The notes below the pieces were generated by a model, which did not search any database, was not told where the DNA came from, and worked only from the letters and a program-made list of their open reading frames with translations. This document shows, piece by piece, positions 1-8,231 of a DNA stretch of 39,642 bases; position 1 is the stretch's first letter, and each line of letters opens with the position of its first letter. Both the position numbers and the translations under genes were made by a program. Origin of the DNA: an uncultured Phascolarctobacterium sp. (lineage in GTDB: Bacteria > Bacillota > Negativicutes > Acidaminococcales > Acidaminococcaceae); NCBI GenBank assembly GCA_905200645.1, contig CAJKLD010000023.1, positions 1 to 39,642 on the forward strand. Reading direction: 5' to 3'.

Positions 1-14
1 ATTTAATTATATCA

Positions 15-42
15 AAAAAGGCCGCCTCTCGGCGACCTTTTT
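15..42 (-). terminator. Rho-independent terminator after the TAXI gene
   Basis: Arms 15-26 and 31-42 pair over 12 positions with one C/A mismatch and a TCTC loop. Read on the minus strand the hairpin ends in six T. It lies about 50 bp past the TAXI receptor stop, and the A/T tails on both sides could let it act in both directions. Confidence 0.8.
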
Positions 43-52
43 CGACAGTCTG

Positions 53-82
53 AAATCCTGACCTATATACAGGTCAGGATTT
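53..82 (-). terminator. second hairpin behind the TAXI gene
   Basis: A perfect 12-bp inverted repeat (53-64 with 71-82, six-base loop) sits just past the TAXI stop. Its T-tail on the minus strand is only three bases, so it may protect the 3' end or help the stronger terminator at 15-42 rather than terminate alone. Confidence 0.5.
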
Positions 83-94
83 TGAAGCAAATAT

Positions 95-1099
95 TTATTT
101 GAGCACGCCAATCTCTTTATAGTATTTGGCAGCGCCGGAATGTAGCGGCAGGTTGGCAATATCTTTGACGGCGTCGGCAGGTTTCAAACCCTTCAAATTT
201 TTCTGTGCCTTGCCCAGCTCGTCAATATGCTCCCAAAAGGATTTAGTCAACTGGTAAACGGTATCCTCACTCAAATCATGGCGGCAGAACATTACCATTT
301 TAATAGCAGAGGTCTGCACATCCTTATCTTGGTTAGGATAAGTTTTCGCGGGGATGGTATATTTTGCGTACCAAGGATATTTAGCCTGCAAAGCAGAAAT
401 GGTTTTGTCGTCAATATCAACCAAATGACAGCCGGCAGTCAATGCTTGAGAAACAGCGGCAGCCGGAGCACCGGACATAATCCAAGCGCCGTCCAATGTG
501 CCGTTTTGCAGCATATCGGCAGCGGGTCCAAAGGCAATCAATTCGGTTTTAATATCCTCGGGGAACTTCATACCAACAGTAGTAAAATGATTTTGACATT
601 CATTATACACGGAAGAACCGGCAGCGGCTACGGCAAAGTGCTTGCCCTTAACGTCGGCCAAGGTGTTAATGCCGGATTTATTGGTAACAACCACTTGGTT
701 AGGATTCATGTATAAGCCGCCGATAACCTTCAAATCTTTATAAGCGTGATCCTTAAAGCTGTCGGTGCCTTGCAGACATTGTAGCACGTTGGAGCTGATA
801 GCTATGGAAACCTGCGCTTCGTTACCGGCAACCATATTCAAGTTAGCGATACCACCAGCAGAAGCCTGACTGGCAGCCTGCACGCCGGGAACGTTTTTCG
901 TCCAGTTGTTGGTAATAACAGCGCCAACAGCATACAGCGCACCGGAAGCACCGGCAGTGGGAAAATTGATTTTTACTACCTTAGCCGGGGCTTTGGCAGC
1001 TTCTTTTTTCTCACCGCCGCAGCCGGCAACTACGCCGGCCAGCATGGTAAGAGCCAAGGCTGCGCAAGCCATCCGTTTGAGTACAGATAATTTTTTCAT
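95..1099 (-). CDS. TAXI-family TRAP transporter substrate-binding lipoprotein
   Basis: This is the extracytoplasmic receptor of a TAXI-type TRAP transporter, which delivers an organic anion to the fused permease encoded just upstream. The start at 1099 is chosen because GGGAG precedes it at good distance and it opens a clean lipoprotein signal (MKKLSVLKRMACAALALTML, then a Gly-Cys lipobox near residue 27); the longer in-frame start at 1162 would spoil that signal. The mature part has the TAXI/NMT1-like pattern, including a GASGALY stretch near the N-terminus, AISSNVLQ and WIMSGAPAAAV. The length of about 334 residues is normal. It follows the permease by 66 bp and is probably cotranscribed, ending at the hairpins at 15-82. 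The ligand cannot be read from sequence; glutamate and C4-dicarboxylates are known for relatives. Confidence 0.9.
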   Translation of the reverse strand: MKKLSVLKRMACAALALTMLAGVVAGCGGEKKEAAKAPAKVVKINFPTAGASGALYAVGAVITNNWTKNVPGVQAASQASAGGIANLNMVAGNEAQVSIAISSNVLQCLQGTDSFKDHAYKDLKVIGGLYMNPNQVVVTNKSGINTLADVKGKHFAVAAAGSSVYNECQNHFTTVGMKFPEDIKTELIAFGPAADMLQNGTLDGAWIMSGAPAAAVSQALTAGCHLVDIDDKTISALQAKYPWYAKYTIPAKTYPNQDKDVQTSAIKMVMFCRHDLSEDTVYQLTKSFWEHIDELGKAQKNLKGLKPADAVKDIANLPLHSGAAKYYKEIGVLK

Positions 1100-1165
1100 G
1101 TTTTTCTCTCCCTTATTTTTAATTTTTATTGTATGATTTTCTAAAAAATCATGGATAAACAAATT

Positions 1166-3118
1166 TTATTCAGTTTTGCTGCGGCGCATAAGCTGCCAGA
1201 CAGCCAAGGCCGCAAATACAGCAATGCCAACAGCATCGGTTAAAAGACCCGGATATAGCAATAGCGGCGCAAGCACAATAAGCACTGCCCGTTCCCACAG
1301 GCTGCAACGCTCCACAAACCAGCCTTCCAAACCGGCCACCAAGCCTGCCGTTCCCAGTAAAGCAGTAAATACTGCCCATAAAGATGCCGCTGTAGTTGCA
1401 TTGGCATCCACACCCACCAGCAGCACAGGATTATCCAAAAAGAAAAACGGAATAATAAAACCGATAATGCCAAGACGCATAGCCCACAAACCGGTTTTAG
1501 TCTGGTCGGAGCCTGCAATACCGCTGGCCACATACGCGCTGATTGCCACCGGCGGCGTAATATTGGACAGGCAGGCATAAATCAAGCAGAACAAATGGCT
1601 GGTCAGCGGCAACACGCCGGCGTCGATTAAAACCGGCACTGCCACGGCCTGCACAATTACATACGCAGCCACGCCGGGAACGCCCATACCTAAAATTGTA
1701 GACATAACCATAACAAAGAAGCCCGTTAGATAAATATTATTATTGTCCACAATATTTAAAATCAGATAGCCCATGTTCAGTCCCATGCTGGTCAAGGTAA
1801 CGGTACCGATAATGACACCGATAATTACGCAGCAAACGCCTACGGAAATAGCGCCTTTAGCGCCTTCAACCGTAGCATCTAAAATAATTTTAGGTGTCAT
1901 GCGGGTTTCTTTGCGCAGCCAGCTGGCGGCAATGGTGCCAAAAATAGAAAACACAGCCGCATAAAGAGGCGTATAGCCTGCAAACATCAAGCCAATGAGC
2001 ATTACTAACGGAATGACTAGATGTCCCTGCTTTTTGACTACCTTCATAGCGTCGGGAATATTTTCCTTGGAAAGTCCGGAAAGTCCCAAGCGCATAGCTT
2101 CAAAATGCACTGCCATAAGCAAGCCCACATAATAGAGCAACGCCGGCACGATAGCTGCCAGCATTACCTTGGTATAGCTAATGCCCAAAAATTCCGCCAT
2201 GACAAAGCCGACCGCGCCCATAATCGGCGGGCAGAACTGACCGCCAGTGGAAGCAACAGCCTCTACGGCTCCGGCAAATTCTTTTTTGTAGCCAGTCTGC
2301 TTCATCAAGGGAATGGTTATGGTGCCGGTGGTAGCAACATTAGCTACTGCCGAACCGTTAATCATGCCCATCAAACCAGAGGCCAAAACGGCAACCTTCG
2401 CCGGCCCGCCGGGAGTTTGACCAACCAAGGTTAAAGAAAAATCGTTGATAAATTTAGAAAAGCCACTGTATTTTAAATAAGCGCCGAATAAAACAAACAG
2501 AAAAATATAGGTAGCGGATACGCCGATACCGGTACCCAAAACGCCCTGCGTACCCCAAAACTGCGTAATCAGCACACGTTTTAAAGTAAAGCCGTTATGC
2601 CCCAAATATCCAGGCAAAAATTCGCCAAACCAGTTATAGCCTAAAAAAATCAGCGCCAGTATCGCTAAATTGCCCGAAGCGCGGCGAGCTGCTTCAAAAA
2701 CTACTAAAAGCGCCGCACCGGCAATAAGTATTTCGTGAGTGTCGATACGCCCGCCCGTCATGGCGATACGCTCATAATTCAAAATCAAATAACCAAAGCT
2801 GCCCACACTTAAAAATATCAGTAAAATATCCCACACCGGCGGCAGACTGCGCAAACGTTTTTCTTTTTTGTATGAAGGAAACAGCAAAAACGTAAACAAC
2901 AACAAAAAAATACAGTGCATAGCTCTCAGGTTAATAGCGCTGATAACGCCGATAGTCGTAAAATAAACCTGAAAAGCCGCCCATATACACAATAATGCTA
3001 TTATAATTTTTGCTAACGGGCCTTGATAGGTGCGCATGCGCGCTTCCGATTCCTGTTCTTCTAAAAGCTCCTGCGCCTTTTTATCTAATTCTGCTCGTGT
3101 TGCTTCCTGCTTACTCAT
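1166..3118 (-). CDS. TRAP transporter permease, fused small and large (DctQ-DctM-like) subunits
   Basis: A 650-residue inner-membrane protein of the TRAP 4TM/12TM fusion type typical of TAXI systems. A charged N-terminal tail (about 1-35) is followed by four hydrophobic segments for the small-subunit part, then a long DctM-like region. The conserved stretch VAVLASGLMGMINGSAVANV followed by TTGTITIPLMK, and a later TSTGGQFCPPIMGA-like segment, are characteristic of the large subunit. Transport is powered by an ion gradient in this family. An AAGGAG ribosome site precedes the ATG at 3118, and a good promoter lies at 3171-3199. The receptor gene follows directly. It looks intact and of normal length. 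Confidence 0.93.
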   Translation of the reverse strand: MSKQEATRAELDKKAQELLEEQESEARMRTYQGPLAKIIIALLCIWAAFQVYFTTIGVISAINLRAMHCIFLLLFTFLLFPSYKKEKRLRSLPPVWDILLIFLSVGSFGYLILNYERIAMTGGRIDTHEILIAGAALLVVFEAARRASGNLAILALIFLGYNWFGEFLPGYLGHNGFTLKRVLITQFWGTQGVLGTGIGVSATYIFLFVLFGAYLKYSGFSKFINDFSLTLVGQTPGGPAKVAVLASGLMGMINGSAVANVATTGTITIPLMKQTGYKKEFAGAVEAVASTGGQFCPPIMGAVGFVMAEFLGISYTKVMLAAIVPALLYYVGLLMAVHFEAMRLGLSGLSKENIPDAMKVVKKQGHLVIPLVMLIGLMFAGYTPLYAAVFSIFGTIAASWLRKETRMTPKIILDATVEGAKGAISVGVCCVIIGVIIGTVTLTSMGLNMGYLILNIVDNNNIYLTGFFVMVMSTILGMGVPGVAAYVIVQAVAVPVLIDAGVLPLTSHLFCLIYACLSNITPPVAISAYVASGIAGSDQTKTGLWAMRLGIIGFIIPFFFLDNPVLLVGVDANATTAASLWAVFTALLGTAGLVAGLEGWFVERCSLWERAVLIVLAPLLLYPGLLTDAVGIAVFAALAVWQLMRRSKTE

Positions 3119-3170
3119 AAAATAATCTCCTTACTACCATGCTACAAAACGGTCACAAAATATTGGCTAC

Positions 3171-3199
3171 ATTATACACCTTTCACCAAACCTTGGCAA
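3171..3199 (-). promoter_or_regulatory. sigma-A-type promoter of the TRAP operon
   Basis: On the minus strand TTGCCA (3194-3199), a 17-nt spacer and a perfect TATAAT (3171-3176) lie about 50 bp upstream of the permease ATG. Confidence 0.7.
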
Positions 3200-3220
3200 C
3201 GAAAACTAAAAATAATTTTC

Positions 3221-3253
3221 AAAAAAACAACCTGCCGCTACTAAGCAACAGGT
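3221..3253 (-). terminator. terminator of the tctB-tctA-lyase operon
   Basis: On the minus strand arms 3245-3253 and 3230-3238 form a 9-bp stem (two G-T pairs, six-base loop), followed within two bases by seven T (3221-3227). It lies about 90 bp past the lyase-like gene stop and just upstream of the TRAP promoter, separating the two transport operons. Confidence 0.7.
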
Positions 3254-3343
3254 CGTATAAATTATATTTAAGCAATAATAAGCTAAACTGTTATAATTTT
3301 TTGAACAGCCTGCCGATAAAGAGCAGCAACAAGAATATATTTT

Positions 3344-4843
3344 TTACAGCAGCGCTTGAAAACGTTTATTCAATTCTGCTTCGGCATTATCCACTTTACT
3401 TTTAGCTTTCGCCTGCCACTGCTCCTGTTTAAGCAAGCGTTTATTGGCTTCGCCAAGCATAAGCCGCAGCTCTTGAGCTTGCGGGCCGCCTTTGACTGCT
3501 CGGTTATGCACAATAGCCACAGGGTCCAGACAGGAGCGAAATTCTGCGGCTGTCAAGGGCAGGCTTGAGGGAATAGAACTATCCTCTGCTGCCAGTTTCG
3601 CATAAATTGCGCAAGCTTGCTCGTAAGTGAAAGTTGCAGGCGTAACATTATTTGCTCTAGCGTAAGTAACAATCTCCGAAGCAAAATGGTGTCCCGTGCG
3701 GAATGGCACTTCATATTTGCGCATAAGCACATCGGCAATCTCTTGAGAACAAGTCCAATCCAAATTTAGTTCTTCCAACGCTCTCTCCGGCTTAACCTCT
3801 AAGGCTCGCAAAATACGATTAAACTGCTTCACTACGCTGATAGTCTGCTTGGTAATATTATCTGTGCCGCGCAAGCGTCCGTCAGCAATACCCGCAGGAA
3901 TATTATGCGCTCTAAAAGTTCCTTCTACTGCCATGCCCAACAATGTTGAGCAATCAGTACGCGCCCGGTTGAGAATGCCGGGGTTACGTTTTTGGGGCAT
4001 AGCGCTAGATACATAGGTATTGCCATTACCCTCTTTGAGTAAAATCCAAGGACGGGGCTGGGCATATTGCTGCATAATTTCTTCAATAAAACTACCAATA
4101 TGAATAGCAATGCTGCTGGAAATACCGCCCATTTCAATAGGTGCTTCTTGTGGAAAGACCTGCCCTGCGTCATAAGTATTATAAGCAATAGCATCAAAGC
4201 CTAAGAAAACAGCCATTTTATCGCGATTTAAAGGCCAGCCTGTACCATTCAGCACGCAGGCACCCATGGGCGAGCGATTTATTCTGGCATAATAAGCCTG
4301 CAATCGCTCCATGTCGCGAGAAAAAGCATCATTATAGGCCAAGAGATAATGCGCCAAGCTATTGGGCTGCGCCGCTACGCCATTGGTATAGTTAGGCAAA
4401 ACAGTGTCTTGATTTTTTTCTGCCAAAGCTGCTAAGCTTCGCTGCATAGCATTTAATTCTTGTGCAAGCTCTAAAAGCTGCTCTCTTTGCATTAAAAGAC
4501 TCACAGTAGTCAGCATATCCTGACTGGAGCGGCCTGCATGCAGTTTAGTTATTTCCGGACCTGCCGCTTGGATAAGTAAAGGCTCAAAGGTGATAACTAA
4601 ACCCGGTCTTGCGCCATCAGGCTTGTCACCTTGCTCCAATACTGTTGCAATACCGCGGGCAAAACGCTTCCCCTGCTCCGGCGTCAGCAGCTTTTCTTCC
4701 GTATTAATAACGGCTGTCGCTTTATTTATCTGCCCCAGCCAGAAAAAATTATCACGCTGAGCAGCTTCGGTGACACTGGCAAAAATTAGCGTAGCTGCCG
4801 CCATGAATAATGTTTTTCTTAAAGAAAATCCTAACTTTTTCAT
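3344..4843 (-). CDS. exported argininosuccinate-lyase-like protein (aspartase/fumarase superfamily)
   Basis: A 499-residue protein. The start at 4843 has a perfect AAGGAGG eight bases upstream and opens a signal peptide (MKKLGFSLRKTLFMAAATLI, likely cut after TEA near residue 27). A GTG at 4909 overlapping the tctA stop would bury this signal. The mature part follows argininosuccinate lyase: HAGRSSQDM (102-110, like the family HTGRSRNDQ), YTNGVAAQP (152-160) and the superfamily signature SSAMPQKRNPG (279-289) with the catalytic-loop Ser kept. The T-H of the family TH-x-Q-x-AQP motif reads T-N (Asn154), so a key catalytic His is missing. Normal family members are cytoplasmic. It is the last gene after tctB-tctA, 62 bp past the tctA stop. 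It may cleave an N-succinyl-type compound to fumarate outside the membrane, or only bind one. Fold assignment is firm, activity is not. Confidence 0.85.
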   Translation of the reverse strand: MKKLGFSLRKTLFMAAATLIFASVTEAAQRDNFFWLGQINKATAVINTEEKLLTPEQGKRFARGIATVLEQGDKPDGARPGLVITFEPLLIQAAGPEITKLHAGRSSQDMLTTVSLLMQREQLLELAQELNAMQRSLAALAEKNQDTVLPNYTNGVAAQPNSLAHYLLAYNDAFSRDMERLQAYYARINRSPMGACVLNGTGWPLNRDKMAVFLGFDAIAYNTYDAGQVFPQEAPIEMGGISSSIAIHIGSFIEEIMQQYAQPRPWILLKEGNGNTYVSSAMPQKRNPGILNRARTDCSTLLGMAVEGTFRAHNIPAGIADGRLRGTDNITKQTISVVKQFNRILRALEVKPERALEELNLDWTCSQEIADVLMRKYEVPFRTGHHFASEIVTYARANNVTPATFTYEQACAIYAKLAAEDSSIPSSLPLTAAEFRSCLDPVAIVHNRAVKGGPQAQELRLMLGEANKRLLKQEQWQAKAKSKVDNAEAELNKRFQALL

Positions 4844-4905
4844 ATTGCAAGCCTCCTTAAAGCTTAGCAGCTTAGTGCTCTGCAAAAATTTAATATAAGT
4901 AATTT

Positions 4906-6387
4906 TCACGCACGCTTAAACATTTTACCGATAAAGGGCGACAGCAACGAAAGCACAGCCGCCGCTAAGAAAAATAAGCACAAGGGTCTGGTATAGAAAA
5001 TATTAAAATTACCGTCGCTCATAATCAAAGAGCCGACAAAATTTTGTTCCGCCATACCGCCGAGAATAATACCGATAATGATGGCTGACATAGAAAATCC
5101 CAGCTTATTGAGAAAATAGCCTAAAAACCCACTGATAACCATCAAATAAACATCATTCAGTGAATTATTATAGGAATAGGTGCCGACAAAGGTCATCATC
5201 ACAATAATCGGCAGCAAAATATGCAACGGAACATTCACAACCTTAGTAAACAGACGAATGAGACTAAAGCCCATAATTCCCATAATAATATTGGCTAACA
5301 GCAGACCAATAAAAATTGCGTAAACATCCGGAGCCTTTTCCACAAACAGCAAAGGACCGGGCTGCAAACCCTGCACCATTAAAGCGCCCATCATGATCGC
5401 CGTAGCGCCGTCGCCGGGAATCCCCAAGGTCAGCACGGGAATAAACGCACCGCCGGAAACCGCATTGTTACCTGCTTCCGAAGCGCAGATACCTTCAGGT
5501 TCACCGTTGCCAAAATTGGCACTATGCTTGGACCAGCGTTTGGCTTGATCGTAGGAAACAAACGAAGCAATATCGCCGCCGGTACCGGGCACGCAGCCAA
5601 TAAAAGTACCGATAAAGGAAGAACGAATAAGCGTAGCAAAAACACGCTTAATATCCGCCATAGACGGCAAAAGTCTGTCTATAACCATGTGCTGCTCACT
5701 ACGCTCGTTATGATAATAATCTTCGATACTGCCAAGCACCTGCGCGAAAGCGAAAACGCCAATCAAAACAGGAATAAAAGATACGCCGCCTAATAAATAG
5801 GTGGTATCTAAAGTAAAGCGAATGGTGCCGGTCATGGCATCAATACCAACAGTAGCCAAAAATAAGCCCAACAGTCCGCCCATAATGCCTTTAATAACAC
5901 TGCCAGAGCTGACGCTGGTGATAATGCTTAGGCCAAAAATAGCCAAAGCAAAATATTCCGGCTTAGAAAACTGCAACGCAATTTTTGCCAGCTGAGGCGC
6001 TAATAAAATCAGACAGATAGTACTGAAAACGCCGCCAAAGGTACTGGCAAGTGTGGACAACCCCAAAGCTCTGCCGGGTTGGCGCAGCTTGGTAGCCATA
6101 GGATAGCCGTCCAGCGTAGTCGCCACCGAAGCAGGGGTGCCGGGAGTTTTCAGTAGAATGGCGCTTATACTGCCTCCGTAAATGGCGCCGCAGTAAATTC
6201 CCAAAAGCATTAAAATACCGCCGATGCCGTGAAAGGTAAACGCCAGCGGAAAAAGCAGCGCCAAACCCATATTAACGCTCAAGCCAGGCATACAGCCAAA
6301 AGCAATGCCTACCAAAACACCGGCAACCAATCCTAAAAGGTTTAAGGGCACAAAAACCATATTCAATGCACTAAGAATATCAGCCAT
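4906..6387 (-). CDS. tctA: TctA-family tripartite tricarboxylate transporter, large permease subunit
   Basis: A 493-residue inner-membrane protein, the large subunit of a Tct carboxylate importer. The signature stretches are clear: GCMPGLSVNMGLALLFPLAF (about 31-50), GAIYGGSISAILLKTPGTPA near 68-88, and the second half repeat GCVPGTGGDIASFVSYDQAK with AVSGGAFIPVLTLGIPGDG. About twelve hydrophobic segments and normal length. The AGGAGG ribosome site overlaps the tctB stop, implying translational coupling with tctB. The third component, the periplasmic TctC receptor, is absent; the exported lyase-like gene follows instead. The substrate is probably a di- or tricarboxylate by family. Confidence 0.93.
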   Translation of the reverse strand: MADILSALNMVFVPLNLLGLVAGVLVGIAFGCMPGLSVNMGLALLFPLAFTFHGIGGILMLLGIYCGAIYGGSISAILLKTPGTPASVATTLDGYPMATKLRQPGRALGLSTLASTFGGVFSTICLILLAPQLAKIALQFSKPEYFALAIFGLSIITSVSSGSVIKGIMGGLLGLFLATVGIDAMTGTIRFTLDTTYLLGGVSFIPVLIGVFAFAQVLGSIEDYYHNERSEQHMVIDRLLPSMADIKRVFATLIRSSFIGTFIGCVPGTGGDIASFVSYDQAKRWSKHSANFGNGEPEGICASEAGNNAVSGGAFIPVLTLGIPGDGATAIMMGALMVQGLQPGPLLFVEKAPDVYAIFIGLLLANIIMGIMGFSLIRLFTKVVNVPLHILLPIIVMMTFVGTYSYNNSLNDVYLMVISGFLGYFLNKLGFSMSAIIIGIILGGMAEQNFVGSLIMSDGNFNIFYTRPLCLFFLAAAVLSLLSPFIGKMFKRA

Positions 6388-6399
6388 GCTCGCTACCTC

Positions 6400-6879
6400 C
6401 TAGGATAAAAATATGGACTGCGGCATCTGCGTATGCAGCAAAAGTCCAAACACCAAATAAATAAAGGCCAAAGTCAATACCGTAGTCAAGACTATCCCCT
6501 TTACAGCCTTATAATCTAACAGGCGCATCACAGCAATAATCAACACAGCCGCTGCCGGATAAAAGCCCAGCAAATTTATCAGCACACAAAATAAAACGAC
6601 CAAACCCATCATCATATATACGCGCTTATTGGCCGCCGTAGTCAGCGTTACCTTTTGTCCTGACAAGTCGGCTCTATTGCTGAAGGTATAAAGCAATAGC
6701 ACCACTGCCGCCACCGCCATAGCGCAGCCTAAGCTGAAGGGCCAAAAGCCCGGACCCGGGCCGTTATCCGTAAACTCCAGCGAAAAGGCAGCGGAAGCGC
6801 GCATAATCATGCCGCCTATGATTGCTCCCAACAGGCCAACTATATAATTACAGATAGTCATATTATTCATCATCATCAA
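6400..6879 (-). CDS. tctB: TctB-family small permease subunit
   Basis: A 159-residue protein with about four hydrophobic segments (around 10-30, 45-62, 87-115 and 120-155), fitting the small, weakly conserved TctB subunit in size and position directly before tctA. The start is uncertain: three ATGs in a row begin at 6879, 6876 and 6873. GGGAG is three, six and nine bases before them, so the second or third is more likely. First gene of the tctB-tctA-lyase set; about 90 bp separate it from the YnbB-like gene upstream. Confidence 0.85.
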   Translation of the reverse strand: MMMMNNMTICNYIVGLLGAIIGGMIMRASAAFSLEFTDNGPGPGFWPFSLGCAMAVAAVVLLLYTFSNRADLSGQKVTLTTAANKRVYMMMGLVVLFCVLINLLGFYPAAAVLIIAVMRLLDYKAVKGIVLTTVLTLAFIYLVFGLLLHTQMPQSIFLS

Positions 6880-6968
6880 CTCCCTAACGAAGTTAAATAT
6901 GGCAAGCAGAAATTAGTGACAGCTTTCATTTTCCTACGCAATAATTTCTTCCGGCCAGCCGATATATT

Positions 6969-8207
6969 TTAGTTTTTAGCGCCTACGCGCTGAGCAGCCG
7001 CCATAATTGCCAGGCGTCCGTGCTCAAAGGTTAAGCCGCCTTGGAAAAAGACGTTGTAAGGCTCGCGGCAGGGGCCGTCGGCACTCAACTCAATGGAAGC
7101 GCCCTGCACAAAAGTACCGGCAGCCATTACAATATCATCCTGATAACCGGGCAACGGTGCCGGAACCGGCTCCACGTGAGCATCCACAGGAGAATTGCTT
7201 TGAATAGCAATACAGAAATCGCACAAACGCTGCTTACTTTCCAAGGTAATAGCCTGAATAATATCGCTGCGTTTTTCTTCCGGCTGCGGTTTAACGGCGT
7301 AGCCCATCTCTTTAAAAACAGCCGCTGCAAAAACAGCGGTTTTGACAGCCTGCATAACTACATGAGGCGCCAGGAACAAGCCTTGATAAAATTCGCGCTG
7401 GGTGTCGCCCAAGGTAGCGCCCATTTCTCCGCCCAAACCTGGAGCAGTTAAACGATAAGAAGCGTTTTCTATCAAATCCTGACGGCCTACAATATAACCG
7501 CCCGTAGGCGCAAAGCCGCCGCCTAAATTTTTAATCAGCGAACCGGCCATAATATCAGCGCCAACCTCCGTCGGCTCCTGCTTATCGATAAATTCGCCGT
7601 AGCAGTTATCTACGAAGCAGATTACATTAGGATTAGCTTCCTTGGCTGCTTTAATGATGCGGCCGATTTCTTCCACGCTGATAGTGTTGCGCACACTGCT
7701 GTAACCGCAGGAACGCTGAATATGCACCATCGTGGTTTTTTCGGTAACAGCTTTTTTTACTGCCTCCAAATCAACGTGACCGCCGGTCATAGGCAGCTCC
7801 TTATAAATAATCCCCAAATCTACCAAGCTGCCTTTAGTTTTCACGGGATAGCCGATAATGGACTGCATGGTGTCATAAGGCGTTCCGGTCAAGCCAATCA
7901 GCTCGTCGCCGGGATGCAGATTGCCCAGCAAAGCTACAGCCAAAGCATGAGTACCGCTGACAAATTGGGATCGCACCAAGGCGGCTTCCGTTTTAAAAAT
8001 TTCTGCATAAATTAAATCTAAAGTATCGCGGCCCACATCACTGTACCCATAACCTGTGGTAGGCTTTAAATAATAATCGCTGACCATGTTATTGCGGAAA
8101 GCAGTGATAACCTTTTCTGTGTTATAAAGAGCTGTTGCTTCCAGCTCCGGAGTATGTTTGGCAACTTCAGCCAAAGCTGCCGCTTCAATAGCTTGATAAT
8201 TAAACAA
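6969..8207 (-). CDS. YnbB/aluminium-resistance-like PLP-dependent enzyme (methionine gamma-lyase family)
   Basis: A 412-residue fold-type I PLP enzyme annotated in relatives as aluminium resistance protein or methionine gamma-lyase family. Visible elements are VRSQFVSGTHAL (about 78-89, cofactor phosphate region), CFVDNCYGEF (197-206, with the PLP-ring Asp200) and SLIKNLGGGFAPTGGY (223-238), where Lys226 is the likely Schiff-base lysine. The start at 8207 is a TTG, supported by AAGGTG seven bases upstream. It follows hflX by 24 bp and is probably cotranscribed. The true substrate of this subfamily is poorly known; a sulfur amino acid is likely. Confidence 0.88.
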   Translation of the reverse strand: MFNYQAIEAAALAEVAKHTPELEATALYNTEKVITAFRNNMVSDYYLKPTTGYGYSDVGRDTLDLIYAEIFKTEAALVRSQFVSGTHALAVALLGNLHPGDELIGLTGTPYDTMQSIIGYPVKTKGSLVDLGIIYKELPMTGGHVDLEAVKKAVTEKTTMVHIQRSCGYSSVRNTISVEEIGRIIKAAKEANPNVICFVDNCYGEFIDKQEPTEVGADIMAGSLIKNLGGGFAPTGGYIVGRQDLIENASYRLTAPGLGGEMGATLGDTQREFYQGLFLAPHVVMQAVKTAVFAAAVFKEMGYAVKPQPEEKRSDIIQAITLESKQRLCDFCIAIQSNSPVDAHVEPVPAPLPGYQDDIVMAAGTFVQGASIELSADGPCREPYNVFFQGGLTFEHGRLAIMAAAQRVGAKN

Positions 8208-8231
8208 ATTTCTTCACCTTACATTTATAAT

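Noticed and set aside
227..715. 162-codon plus-strand frame opposite the TAXI gene
   Set aside because: Antisense shadow of a clear lipoprotein gene; no family pattern and no ribosome site.
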